Shown piece after piece: positions 1 through 8,494 of a stretch of DNA of 35,202 bases. How positions within the stretch are numbered: the first letter of the stretch is position 1; each line of letters begins with the position of its first letter. Both the position numbers and the translations under genes were made by a program. This DNA comes from Clostridium sp. CAG:780. Lineage in GTDB: Bacteria; Bacillota; Clostridia; TANB77; CAG-508. Where the stretch lies: assembly GCA_000434195.1 (NCBI GenBank), contig HF994472.1:1-35202 (forward strand). The letters are read 5' to 3'. The notes below the pieces were generated by a model, which saw only the letters and a program-made list of their open reading frames with translations, searched no databases and had not been told where the DNA came from.

Positions 1-29
1 ATACTGTCCAACTTTTTGGGTTCAGTACA
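1..29 (-). mobile_element. Terminal inverted repeat of an IS3-family (IS150-group) element, left-truncated by window
   Basis: Read on the minus strand, this end begins TGTACTGAACCC and continues AAAAAGTTGGACAG. That resembles the usual TGTACTG...TTGGAC terminus of IS150-group IS3 elements as I remember it. The element body would lie to the left, outside the window, with its boundary at about position 29. No transposase sequence is visible, so this rests on terminus resemblance alone. It sits 19 bases beyond the stop codon of the neighbouring sugar-nucleotide gene. Confidence 0.42.
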
Positions 30-48
30 ATTTTGCTCGACTTTAATT

Positions 49-714
49 TTAATATTTTTCTACTATTTCGTTTTTATTTTTATATATGCTGTTTGCTGGT
101 ATTACGCCTCTTACTGATGATAATGGATAGATGTTAGTATGTTTTCCGACTATTGTTCCTGGATTTAGCACACTGCCACATCCCACTTCTACTTCATCTC
201 CCAGCATTCCTCCTATTTTCTTTATTCCTGTTTCTATTTGTTCTTTTCCATCTTTTATAACTACTAATTTTTTATCTGATTTTACATTAGACATTATTGA
301 TCCAGCTCCCATATGAGCTTTGTATCCTAATATTGAATCTCCAACATAGTTATAATGTGGAACTTGTACCTTATTGAACAATATTACATTTTTTAATTCT
401 GTTGAGTTTCCTACAACTGCTCCTTCTCCCACTATTGCATTTGCACGAATAAATGCACAGTGTCTTATTTCTGCATCTTTACAAATTATAGCAGGCCCAT
501 GTATATATGCAGTTTCATATACTTTTGCTGTTTTGTGAATCCACACGTCTTCACCCACTTTATCATATTCTTCTTTTGGAAGAGTATTTCCAATCTCTAG
601 TATGTAATCTTTTATGTGTGGTAAAGTTTCCCAAGGGTATGTGAATTTTAATAGTAAGTCTTTTGCTATTGTTTCATCTAAATTATATAAATTTACAATT
701 TTACAATTTTCCAT
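49..714 (-). CDS. Left-handed beta-helix (hexapeptide repeat) protein, UDP-GlcNAc pyrophosphorylase-related acyltransferase-like
   Basis: The product is about 221 aa. From roughly residue 55 to 205 it shows the hexapeptide pattern of left-handed parallel beta-helices (for example IHGPAI, AIVGEGAVVGN, VGCGSVLNPGTIVG), as in the C-terminal half of GlmU-type enzymes. There is no nucleotidyltransferase domain of its own; that activity is in the gene immediately upstream. The ATG at 714 was chosen over an in-frame ATG at 780 because AGAGAGG lies just upstream of it and the longer form would overlap the upstream gene. The stop of that gene is 13 bases away, so the two are probably co-transcribed. 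A role in acetylated or UDP-amino-sugar metabolism for the cell envelope is inferred from family and context; substrate is not determinable. Confidence 0.8.
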   Translation of the reverse strand: MENCKIVNLYNLDETIAKDLLLKFTYPWETLPHIKDYILEIGNTLPKEEYDKVGEDVWIHKTAKVYETAYIHGPAIICKDAEIRHCAFIRANAIVGEGAVVGNSTELKNVILFNKVQVPHYNYVGDSILGYKAHMGAGSIMSNVKSDKKLVVIKDGKEQIETGIKKIGGMLGDEVEVGCGSVLNPGTIVGKHTNIYPLSSVRGVIPANSIYKNKNEIVEKY

Positions 715-727
715 ATTCTTTTCCTCT

Positions 728-1969
728 CTATTTGTTCCAGTAATTGTTGTATAATTCTCTTGCTGTTTCTGGGCTATCATTTCCTATTTTATTTTTTACT
801 GGAGCAAAATCACATTCTCTTTTTCCTCTTAGTATTGATATGTTATCAAAGTAGTTAAATGCATCAAATATAAAAGCTTCGAATTTATATGCGTTTGGTT
901 CTGTCACCTCAATAAACTCCCCATTTTCATTCATATAATTTGTTTTCTTGTCTGCTACATGATATGGTAAGTTTTGTTTTGATATTTTTTCTAATGCTTC
1001 TATGCTAAACAAATTGCACATTATATGAGCTTCTCCATACAAAAGCTCTCCATCTTCATCTCTTAGTTCTGCCATTTCTTTTGGTAACTCACTATATTCT
1101 ATAACTGATGGTACTCCATTTGCCTTACAAAATACTCCAACTCTTTCACTTGGATCTTTTTTTGCAATAGATTTTGAAGCTATTTCATTGTTTTGATTTA
1201 TTGTAAGTCCTATTAATATTGGATCCACCATATTTAATAATACATTATCTACTGATCCTATAAAAATCCATTTGATTCCTTTTTCTCTCATTTCTGAGAT
1301 TATTCCTGTTTCAGCCATTGCCTTGTATATACAACCATTTCCATCAGCTGCTAGTTTTATACTATAATCTTTATCTAGAACTAACTGGCCATCTTTGAAT
1401 AGTAATGGTAGATTTCCTTGAATAAAGAATTTAACCTTTGATTCATCATATCCAAAATAATTATTATTTTTGAAAAACTCTACTGTTTCTTTATTGTTCT
1501 CTGTGCTTGTCATTATGTACCAAGGTAATATCACTCCATATTTTTTATTTGCTCTTTCTAGGTTTTCAGCTAATATTTGGAATAGATATTTTGGTTCTGG
1601 TTTTACATCTATTTTAAATGTTCCTTTTGGTCCTTTATGTCCAAGTCTTGTTCCCTGACCACCAGCCATTGTTACTACTGCATATTGGTTATTTTTTATT
1701 ATCTCTTCTCCCAAGCCTGCGTATAATTTTGACTTGTCTTCTGATAATTTATATTCATCAACATATTTTATGTGTTCTAGTTTCTTTTCTAGTATTTCTG
1801 GTTTTTCTTTCGTTTCTTCATATAAGTTATTTAATTTTACAAAATCAAGGTCTATTATTTGTTGTGCTAATTTTTCTCTCTTATCTTCGCTCATTTTGTC
1901 CATCATATTTAATAATTTATCTTGGTTATTTTCCTTTAATAGTTTTTTTGCTTGTTCTAATATATTCAT
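728..1969 (-). CDS. UDPGP-family UDP-N-acetylhexosamine pyrophosphorylase (AGX1-like uridylyltransferase)
   Basis: The protein is 413 aa. The signature MAGGQGTRLGHKGPKG at about residues 101-116 is the UTP-binding loop of UDPGP-type uridylyltransferases. The length and the long helical N-terminus fit the AGX1/UAP1-like bacterial group rather than GlmU. The expected reaction is UTP plus a hexosamine 1-phosphate giving UDP-hexosamine and pyrophosphate, in the cytoplasm, feeding peptidoglycan and glycan synthesis. The hexapeptide-repeat protein downstream would complement it. The ATG at 1969 has only weak purine-rich sequence close upstream; a good AGGAGAG lies about 25 bases further upstream with no in-frame start beside it, so the exact start is less certain. 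A promoter is visible at 2056-2084. Confidence 0.88.
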   Translation of the reverse strand: MNILEQAKKLLKENNQDKLLNMMDKMSEDKREKLAQQIIDLDFVKLNNLYEETKEKPEILEKKLEHIKYVDEYKLSEDKSKLYAGLGEEIIKNNQYAVVTMAGGQGTRLGHKGPKGTFKIDVKPEPKYLFQILAENLERANKKYGVILPWYIMTSTENNKETVEFFKNNNYFGYDESKVKFFIQGNLPLLFKDGQLVLDKDYSIKLAADGNGCIYKAMAETGIISEMREKGIKWIFIGSVDNVLLNMVDPILIGLTINQNNEIASKSIAKKDPSERVGVFCKANGVPSVIEYSELPKEMAELRDEDGELLYGEAHIMCNLFSIEALEKISKQNLPYHVADKKTNYMNENGEFIEVTEPNAYKFEAFIFDAFNYFDNISILRGKRECDFAPVKNKIGNDSPETARELYNNYWNK

Positions 1970-2055
1970 GCTTTTCGTGTATTGAGCTTTTGCACAATAC
2001 TCTCCTTTCCTTGTTGTTTATTATATAATATAAATTTGCTTTTTGTTTTGTGTAT

Positions 2056-2084
2056 ATAATATCACAACTGCTTTGAGTATTCAA
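2056..2084 (-). promoter_or_regulatory. Sigma-A promoter for the UDP-sugar pyrophosphorylase operon
   Basis: On the minus strand TTGAAT (2079-2084) is followed after exactly 17 bases by TATTAT (2056-2061), about 85 bases upstream of the ATG at 1969. Confidence 0.6.
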
Positions 2085-2102
2085 GTATTTTAGCAATATT
2101 TA

Positions 2103-2127
2103 AAGAGGCTCCACTTTGGAGCCTCTT
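2103..2127 (-). terminator. Hairpin downstream of the 2138-2473 gene
   Basis: An 11-bp perfect stem (AAGAGGCTCCA paired with TGGAGCCTCTT) with a 3-nt loop begins 11 bases past the stop codon of the minus-strand gene. The following U tract is interrupted (TTTAAATATT on the minus strand), so termination efficiency is uncertain. The stem is unusually GC-rich for this window, like the gene it follows. Confidence 0.6.
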
Positions 2128-2137
2128 GCTATGGGAT

Positions 2138-2473
2138 TTAATCGCTCAGATAAATTGTATACTTAAACGGCTTATACGGAATTTGGAACTGTTGCAAAGT
2201 TTTAAGTTCTTCGTTCGAGAACTTGCCAACCATTTGACTTTTGCCACTTTTGTTGGCATAATGGATTCTCTTAATCAAACTGTTTTTGATGTTGTAGATG
2301 TTCCTGAATCTCCGAGTGTTCACGATATACAGAAATGGTCTGATTTCAAAGTACTCACTCAGAAATTCCAACTGCTCCTGCTTAAGCTTCCACTGAACAG
2401 ATTTTACTTTCTTGGCCTGCAAACTTCTCAGCTGGTACAATATCTTGCGCAACCGATAGTCTTTGCCTTTCAA
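2138..2473 (-). CDS. Unrecognised small basic protein, GC-rich orphan gene
   Basis: I do not recognise this 111-aa protein. It is rich in Lys, Arg, Gln and Tyr, with a helical N-terminal half (RKILYQLRSLQ) and no membrane segment or obvious catalytic motif. It starts with TTG at 2473; AAAGGAGGG ends 8 bases upstream, which strongly supports that start and real translation. Base use is clearly different from its neighbours: codons such as CAG, AAG, CTG and GTG are frequent, whereas flanking genes use A/T third positions. It has its own hairpin just after the stop and no operon partner (spoIVA starts a separate unit). Horizontal acquisition or strong codon selection for high expression could both explain this. 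Confidence 0.7.
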   Translation of the reverse strand: MKGKDYRLRKILYQLRSLQAKKVKSVQWKLKQEQLEFLSEYFEIRPFLYIVNTRRFRNIYNIKNSLIKRIHYANKSGKSQMVGKFSNEELKTLQQFQIPYKPFKYTIYLSD

Positions 2474-2551
2474 AGTTTGGTCCCTCCTTTATAATTGATA
2501 CTTATATCTTATCACATTTTGCTTTATTTTTAAAGCCTTTATTGGATTTTT

Positions 2552-4030
2552 TTACAAAATTATACAAATTAATCCTCCGCTTCCCTCATTTATTATTCTT
2601 TCTAATGTTTCTTGTAGCTTCTCTTGTGCATCTTCCGGCATTTTTAATAATTTTGTTTGTAATCCTTCGTTTACCAACTCGTGTAGACTTTTTCCAAATA
2701 TGTTTGACTCCCATATTTTCTTTGGATCACTTTCAAATTCTGAAAGTAAATATTCCACAAGCTCTTGTGATTGTTTTTCGCTTCCAACTATTGGAGATAC
2801 TTCCGTTTCTATATCTGCTCTTATCATATGTATTGATGGAGCCTTTGCTCTCAGTTTAACCCCATAACGTGAACCTTGTTTTACCATTTCTGGCTCCTCT
2901 AGTATTAGTTCGTCTATTGATGGACTGACTATTCCATATCCTTTTGTATTTACCTCTTGCAACGCTATTGCTATTTTGTCGTACTCTTTTTTGACATTTG
3001 CAAATGAAATCATTGTCGAGAACAATTCTCCTTCATTTGTAATTGGAACCTTTGATATTTCAGTTAGTACCTTATAGAATAAATTATCTAGTAGATTTAT
3101 TGTAATGTTTATGCTTCCCGTTCCAAGCTGTATTTCATTTATTACACTATTTGATATTACATCTGTGTCTTGAAGATTTGTAATTCTATTGTCTATTTGT
3201 TTTAGTATTGATACATCTTTAAAAGTGTTTTTTATTTCATCATATAATTCTTCTTTTAACCAATGATCCTCTGGAAGTCCATCAACCCATCTTGGGAAAC
3301 TAATGTTAACTCTGTCTATTGGGAATTCATATAACACTCTGCCAAATATTTCATCTATTTTATCTCTTGATAAGTTTTCACAATCTGTTGGTACCACTTG
3401 TGCATCATATTTTTCTTGTAATTTTGCCGCTAAACTTCTTGTATAGTCTGATTCTGGTTCACTTGAATTAAGCACTATTATAAATGGTTTATTTAATTCT
3501 TTTAGTTCCTTTACAACTCTTTCTTCTGCGCCAATATAGTCTTCTCTCGGAATGTCTGTTACACTTCCATCCGTTGTTACTAACACTCCTATTGTCGAAT
3601 GTTCTTTTATTACTTTTCTTGTTCCGATTTCAGCCGCTTCTTCAAATGGAATTTCTTCTGTATTCCACGGAGTTTTTACCATTCTTGGCATATCATCTTC
3701 TAAATAGCCTATGGCATTATTTACTAGATATCCTACACAATCCACTAATCTAACATTTAATTTTATATTATCTCCAACCGTTATTCCAACTGCTTCATTT
3801 GGCACAAATTTTGGCTCTGTTGTCATTATTGTTCTTCCACCAGCGCTTTGTGGTAATTCATCTTGTGCTCTTTCTCTTTTATATTCATTATCAATATTTG
3901 GAATTACTAACAAATCCATAAATCTTTTTATAAATGTAGATTTTCCGGTTCTTACAGGTCCAACAACACCAACATAAATATCTCCGTCTGTTCTTTGTGC
4001 TATATCTTGGTATAACATATTATCTTTCAT
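2552..4030 (-). CDS. spoIVA: Stage IV sporulation protein A, spore coat basement-layer ATPase
   Basis: The protein is 492 aa, the normal family length. The Walker A segment GPVRTGKS lies at residues 24-31 after the family's typical opening (QDIAQRTDGDIYVGVVG). The C-terminus ends GGLICIIL, the conserved tail that binds the forespore surface through SpoVM. SpoIVA polymerises by ATP hydrolysis on the outer forespore membrane and is required for coat and cortex assembly. A perfect AAGGAGGT precedes the ATG at 4030. It is monocistronic and divergent from the gerA-type operon. I looked for sigma-E elements in the 160-base divergent region but found none I would defend. Identity is very secure. Confidence 0.97.
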   Translation of the reverse strand: MKDNMLYQDIAQRTDGDIYVGVVGPVRTGKSTFIKRFMDLLVIPNIDNEYKRERAQDELPQSAGGRTIMTTEPKFVPNEAVGITVGDNIKLNVRLVDCVGYLVNNAIGYLEDDMPRMVKTPWNTEEIPFEEAAEIGTRKVIKEHSTIGVLVTTDGSVTDIPREDYIGAEERVVKELKELNKPFIIVLNSSEPESDYTRSLAAKLQEKYDAQVVPTDCENLSRDKIDEIFGRVLYEFPIDRVNISFPRWVDGLPEDHWLKEELYDEIKNTFKDVSILKQIDNRITNLQDTDVISNSVINEIQLGTGSINITINLLDNLFYKVLTEISKVPITNEGELFSTMISFANVKKEYDKIAIALQEVNTKGYGIVSPSIDELILEEPEMVKQGSRYGVKLRAKAPSIHMIRADIETEVSPIVGSEKQSQELVEYLLSEFESDPKKIWESNIFGKSLHELVNEGLQTKLLKMPEDAQEKLQETLERIINEGSGGLICIIL

Positions 4031-4190
4031 TGATTTATTTACCTCCTTAAAATTTTCAATTGTTTAATCTGTTTGTACAATTAACTTTATTTAATGTATA
4101 TTAAACAGTTTTAAAGTTATGCATAATTTTTTTACATATTTTTATATTTTTAGTAAAAACTATTATAAATATTTTTTATGGAGGCTTATC

Positions 4191-5996
4191 TTGAAAGAAA
4201 ATAAAATTAGCACAAAGCCAAATAATCAAAAGAGCATTTCATCTATTGTCGACTCTGTTAAACAGTATCTTCATAAAATCTTTTATGAAGACAATCCAAC
4301 AGATTATGATTTTACTATTGGAGAAACTACAAATTCTGTTGTGATTGACAAAAGTACAACCTTTCCTTCTAGCACCGAAAATCTAGAACTTACAAATGAG
4401 AGTTTGCAATGTTTTGATACTAGCAAAGATACTGTTTTTCAGTCTTTGGATGTTAATTTAGAATATATTAAAGTTAGATTTAATAGTATGGTTAATTCTG
4501 ACGTTATTATTCGTGAATTTACTTTAAACGCTAGGGGCAAGCAATACAGGGCTTTTCTTGTTTTTATTGATGGTATGATTAATGCTGATATGATTAATAA
4601 TTTCATTTTAAAGCCTTTGATGTTAAAGAACACTGCCAATTCTTTTGACGGTTCTCAGAATAGAGTCTTATCTGAAGTTAAGACTAATAATATTACTGTT
4701 AGAAAAGTAAAGAAATTCGACATTTTAGAATATATTTCTACTTGTTTGCTTCCTCAGAATGCTGTAAATAAGTTCACTAAGTTTGATGATATTATAGCCG
4801 GTATTAATGCTGGTAATTGTGCATTGTTTTTAGATACTATAAATTTTGCTTTTGATATAGAGGTCAAAGGTTTTAGTCAACGTGGTCTTGGAAATCCGGA
4901 AAATGAAATCGTTATTAGAGGTGCTCAAGTTGGCTTTACAGAAAATTTGCGTACTAATACTTCTTTGCTAAGACGCTATGTTAACAATGAAAATTTAATT
5001 ATTGAGTCCATTAATGTTGGTAAAATTAGCAAAACTCCTTGTGCAGTTTGTTATTTAAAGAATGTTGCTAATTCCGATTTAGTTGCTGAAGTTAAATATC
5101 GTATTAATAATCTTGGTGTTGATTATTTAATTTCTTCTGGACAATTAGAACAGCTTATTCAAGATGATGATAATTCGAGTATTCCTCAGATGATTTCTAC
5201 CGAAAGACCTGATAGAGCTTGTAATCTACTCTTTGTTGGTAGAGTTGTAATTTTAGTAAACGGAAGTCCTTATGCACTTGTTGCACCTGCTATATTTTCA
5301 GACTTTCTTGATTCTTCCGAAGATTTGAATTTAAAACATCAATATTCAAATTTTATAAGAGTGTTAAGAATTATTGCATTTGTAATTTCATTGTTTTTAC
5401 CAGGTCTTTACATTGCTATTACTAACTTTCATCAAGAAGTCATTCCAACAGAATTGCTGTTTGCAATCGTTGCTTCAAGAGAGAGTGTTCCTTTTCCTAT
5501 TCTATTTGAAATTCTCGTTATGGAATTTTCTTTTGAGCTTATACGAGAAGCTAGTATTAGAGTTCCGTCTCCTATTGGTCCTACCATTGGTATTGTAGGC
5601 GCTTTAATCTTGGGACAGGCAGCAGTTGAGGCAAATGTAGTAAGTCCGATACTTATCATTATAGTGTCTATTACTGCTATATGTTCTTTTGCTGTTCCTG
5701 ATTTCTCGCTAGGATTTCATTTTAGAATTATGCGTTTCTTTTATATTATTTTAGGCGCTATTGCAGGATTCTTAGGGTTAGCAGCAGGTTTCTGCATTCA
5801 TCTAATTGTTTTATGCAATTTAAAGTCTTTTGGAGTTCATTTTTTTGAAATTAATATGTTTCAAAAAACTAGAACCGGTAATGGTACTATTTTAGCTCCT
5901 ACTTGGAAAAGAGAAGCTCGTCCTAGCTTTCTTAAGTCTAAGAGGCCAAAGATTCAAGATGATATAAGTATGAAATGGAGATATAATAAAAGATAA
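4191..5996 (+). CDS. gerAA: GerA-family spore germinant receptor subunit A
   Basis: About 601 aa. A soluble N-terminal region (to about residue 370) is followed by several membrane segments and a basic C-terminal tail with TWKREARPSFLKSKRPK, matching the GerAA/SpoVAF family. The conserved membrane stretch includes RVPSPIGPTIGIVGALILGQ. The TTG at 4191 was chosen because GGAGG ends 6 bases before it; an in-frame ATG at 4119 has no ribosome binding site and would add an unlikely Phe/Tyr-rich leader. It is the first gene of a tricistron with subunits B and C and would form the receptor in the spore inner membrane. The symbol denotes family membership, not orthology to B. subtilis gerAA specifically. 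Confidence 0.93.
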   Translation: MKENKISTKPNNQKSISSIVDSVKQYLHKIFYEDNPTDYDFTIGETTNSVVIDKSTTFPSSTENLELTNESLQCFDTSKDTVFQSLDVNLEYIKVRFNSMVNSDVIIREFTLNARGKQYRAFLVFIDGMINADMINNFILKPLMLKNTANSFDGSQNRVLSEVKTNNITVRKVKKFDILEYISTCLLPQNAVNKFTKFDDIIAGINAGNCALFLDTINFAFDIEVKGFSQRGLGNPENEIVIRGAQVGFTENLRTNTSLLRRYVNNENLIIESINVGKISKTPCAVCYLKNVANSDLVAEVKYRINNLGVDYLISSGQLEQLIQDDDNSSIPQMISTERPDRACNLLFVGRVVILVNGSPYALVAPAIFSDFLDSSEDLNLKHQYSNFIRVLRIIAFVISLFLPGLYIAITNFHQEVIPTELLFAIVASRESVPFPILFEILVMEFSFELIREASIRVPSPIGPTIGIVGALILGQAAVEANVVSPILIIIVSITAICSFAVPDFSLGFHFRIMRFFYIILGAIAGFLGLAAGFCIHLIVLCNLKSFGVHFFEINMFQKTRTGNGTILAPTWKREARPSFLKSKRPKIQDDISMKWRYNKR

Positions 5997-6045
5997 GGTT
6001 ATGAGTCCTTTGAAAATTCAAATTTTTGTATAAAGGAGTTTTACT

Positions 6046-7158
6046 TTGAGTGTCAATAAAGTTAGTACAGTTGAAGCTATTGCTTTAGTTTTAATAGTTG
6101 TAATTAATAGATTAACTATCAGTCTTCCTCAAGCAATTATTATGTCTTGTGGGTCTGCTGCGCTTTTAAATGTTATTTATATATGTATTATTACTCTGCT
6201 TTTTGTTTTTCTTATCACGAAATTGTTCAGAAGATTCGCAGGTAAAGATATTATTGATATTTCCGAATTTTTAGGTGGGAAATTTCTTAAAAATCTTGTT
6301 GGTGTTGTTTTGATTTGCTATTTTATATTTTTTACTTTTACTCTTTTAAGAGACTTTTCTGAAATTTTGAGAATTTTATATTTCCCTGATGTACCAATCA
6401 CATATATTCTGGCATTCTTTATTGTAGTATGTGTTGTGGCAAATCTGGTTGGTTCTAAGAGTATAATAAATTCCAATGTATTGCTATGTTTTTCTATTAT
6501 TGCTGGAATTATATTAGTTTGCATATTTGTGTTTCCTTCTATAACTATACAAAGAATTTTTCCTATACTTGGTTATGGAGCTTATCAAACTTTTGTTGTT
6601 GGCCTTTCTGATATTTTTGCATTTAATGGGCTTGTTATTTTATATTTAATGCCTCCTATGTTGGAGAATAAGACAGATTTTAAGAAGATTAGTATCATTT
6701 CAACTGTTATTGCCGGGCTTCTTCTTATTCTTTCTATTGTAACCTTGCTACTTCCGTTTTCTTTTAGTACAAAAATCAGAAAGATAACTCCTCTATATTT
6801 ATTGCTTTCTAATAATGACTTTGGAAAATATGTGCAACATCCTGAATCCATATTTGTGTTTACTTGGATTATTTCGATTATGTCTTATTTAAATGTTGCT
6901 TGTTTGTTCCTTCTACAAATTGTAAAAAAACTTTTAAAGGTAAGACACGTAAAGCCTTTGATAATACCTATTGGGATTTTGCTTTTCCTTACAAGCCTGA
7001 TTCCGCAAAGTATTATGCAAGTTCGTGATTGGTGGCTTTTTGCTTATAAATACATTTCTGGTCCTTTACTTTTTATATTGCTACCTCTTATATTGATTTT
7101 TGCAAATATAAAGTATAAAAAGGTTCACAAAAATGATTATGACGTTCTTAAAGAATAG
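6046..7158 (+). CDS. gerAB: GerAB-type germinant receptor subunit B (APC-superfamily-like permease)
   Basis: The protein is 370 aa, almost entirely hydrophobic with about ten predicted membrane helices. This is the architecture of the GerAB/endospore germination permease family, which binds the small-molecule germinant in the receptor complex. The start is TTG at 6046, supported by AAAGGAG seven bases upstream. It lies 49 bases after the A subunit and its stop codon (TAG at 7156-7158) is embedded in the AGGAG of the C-subunit gene, consistent with coupled translation. Ligand specificity cannot be read from the sequence. Confidence 0.92.
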   Translation: MSVNKVSTVEAIALVLIVVINRLTISLPQAIIMSCGSAALLNVIYICIITLLFVFLITKLFRRFAGKDIIDISEFLGGKFLKNLVGVVLICYFIFFTFTLLRDFSEILRILYFPDVPITYILAFFIVVCVVANLVGSKSIINSNVLLCFSIIAGIILVCIFVFPSITIQRIFPILGYGAYQTFVVGLSDIFAFNGLVILYLMPPMLENKTDFKKISIISTVIAGLLLILSIVTLLLPFSFSTKIRKITPLYLLLSNNDFGKYVQHPESIFVFTWIISIMSYLNVACLFLLQIVKKLLKVRHVKPLIIPIGILLFLTSLIPQSIMQVRDWWLFAYKYISGPLLFILLPLILIFANIKYKKVHKNDYDVLKE

Positions 7159-7169
7159 GAGTTTTAAAT

Positions 7170-8447
7170 ATGAAGATTTTAAAAAGTTTTAGAACTATAT
7201 TTGTTATATGTATTATAATCGCTGTGTCCGCTATTGCTTTTTCTGGTGTTTATAGCACAAATAATATTGATAAACTTTCTTATGTTCTCGCATTAGGAAT
7301 TGATGTTGGTAAGAATAATAACATTGAACTTAGTGTGCAACTTGCTAAGCCAGGTGGAAGCTCTGAAAAGTCTGGTAGTTCAAGTCAGTCTTCTAACAAT
7401 ATTGTAAATTCGATAGAGTGTTCATCCATAGAATCTGGTATAAACTTATTTAATAGTTATATTAGTAAAAAGCTTAATATGGGACATTGTAAAGTTATTG
7501 TTTTTTCTGAAGAAGTAGCTTCTAAAGGGTTGTCAACATATTTATACACTTTATTGAATAGTGTTGAGGTAAGTTCTCAGGCTAACATTGTTGTTAGTAA
7601 ATGTTCTGCCAAAAGTTTTTTGGAACATTCTAGTCCTTTACTTGAGTCTCTTTCTTCTAGATATTATGATGTTGCATCAGTTTCAAGTGAATATACTGGA
7701 TATACTCAGAATATTTCTTTGCTTAACTTTTTTTCTAATCAAGTAGATCATTTTATGCAACCTGTTGCAATTCTTGGCTCTATTAATACAGGCGATACAA
7801 CTAATCTGTCTGTTGGCGAAAGTTCTAGCAATAAAAGTTCCACAGATTTAACAAATAAAGACAGCTCTTATAAAGCTGGCGAATCTCCAATAAGTTCTTC
7901 TGGCAATCTTGAAAATATGGGACTTGCAGTTTTTAGATATGACACTCTCGTAGGCGAGCTTACTGGTTTGGAGTCTATTTGTCATTTGATTGTTTCCAAT
8001 GATTTGAAGTCGTGTAATATCAGCATTCCAAATCCGATTGGCGATTCCGAGAATTTAGATGTAAATGTTAGAATTGCGCATAATACTAAAAATAATGTTA
8101 AGTTTGTAAATGGTACCCCATATGTTTCTTCTAAGATAAAGTTAAAAGTAAAGATTATTTCCACAACTGAAAAGGCTTCTCTTGATAAAGCAAATTACTT
8201 CACTCCTGAACACATTGATCTTATTGAGGAAGCTTGCAATAATTATTTTCAAAAAATCATTTCGGAGTATCTATACAAAACTGCAAAGGAATATAATTCT
8301 GATATAGATGGATTTGGAAGGTATGCTGTAAAGTATTTTGTTACTCTTCAAGATTGGGATAATTATAATTGGCTAGATAATTATCAAAATAGTACTTTTA
8401 ACGTCGAAGTTGATTCTAAAGTCAAGTCTGGTTACACTTTCTTATAA
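7170..8447 (+). CDS. gerAC: Ger(x)C-family germinant receptor subunit C lacking the lipobox cysteine
   Basis: The protein is 425 aa and the third gene of the operon. It has an N-terminal hydrophobic segment (about residues 8-27), then DKLSYVLALGIDVG, which corresponds to the conserved xIVxAxGID segment of GerC proteins. The C-terminal half carries the family fold with conserved segments such as DGFGRYAVKYF. Canonical members are lipoproteins with a Cys just before a WDxxEI-like segment; here the same place reads FSGVYSTNNIDK, so the lipidated Cys is Val and the W-D pair is absent. The N-terminus would therefore stay as an uncleaved anchor or be cleaved by ordinary signal peptidase. The start is ATG at 7170 with TAGGAG upstream. 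Confidence 0.9.
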   Translation: MKILKSFRTIFVICIIIAVSAIAFSGVYSTNNIDKLSYVLALGIDVGKNNNIELSVQLAKPGGSSEKSGSSSQSSNNIVNSIECSSIESGINLFNSYISKKLNMGHCKVIVFSEEVASKGLSTYLYTLLNSVEVSSQANIVVSKCSAKSFLEHSSPLLESLSSRYYDVASVSSEYTGYTQNISLLNFFSNQVDHFMQPVAILGSINTGDTTNLSVGESSSNKSSTDLTNKDSSYKAGESPISSSGNLENMGLAVFRYDTLVGELTGLESICHLIVSNDLKSCNISIPNPIGDSENLDVNVRIAHNTKNNVKFVNGTPYVSSKIKLKVKIISTTEKASLDKANYFTPEHIDLIEEACNNYFQKIISEYLYKTAKEYNSDIDGFGRYAVKYFVTLQDWDNYNWLDNYQNSTFNVEVDSKVKSGYTFL

Positions 8448-8464
8448 TCTATATAACTAAAAAA

Positions 8465-8487
8465 CCTCCCAAGCTTCTCTTGGGAGG
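8465..8487. terminator. Bidirectional intrinsic terminator between gerAC and ftsH
   Basis: A 9-bp perfect stem CCTCCCAAG/CTTGGGAGG with a 5-nt loop lies between the convergent genes. On the minus strand it runs into TTTTTT (ftsH side); on the plus strand into TTCTATTTT (gerAC side). Confidence 0.85.
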
Positions 8488-8494
8488 TTCTATT

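Noticed and set aside
4031..4190. Sigma-E/sigma-G promoters between spoIVA and the gerA operon
   Set aside because: Such promoters are expected, but the AT-rich sequence offers only poor partial matches with wrong spacing, so none is reported.
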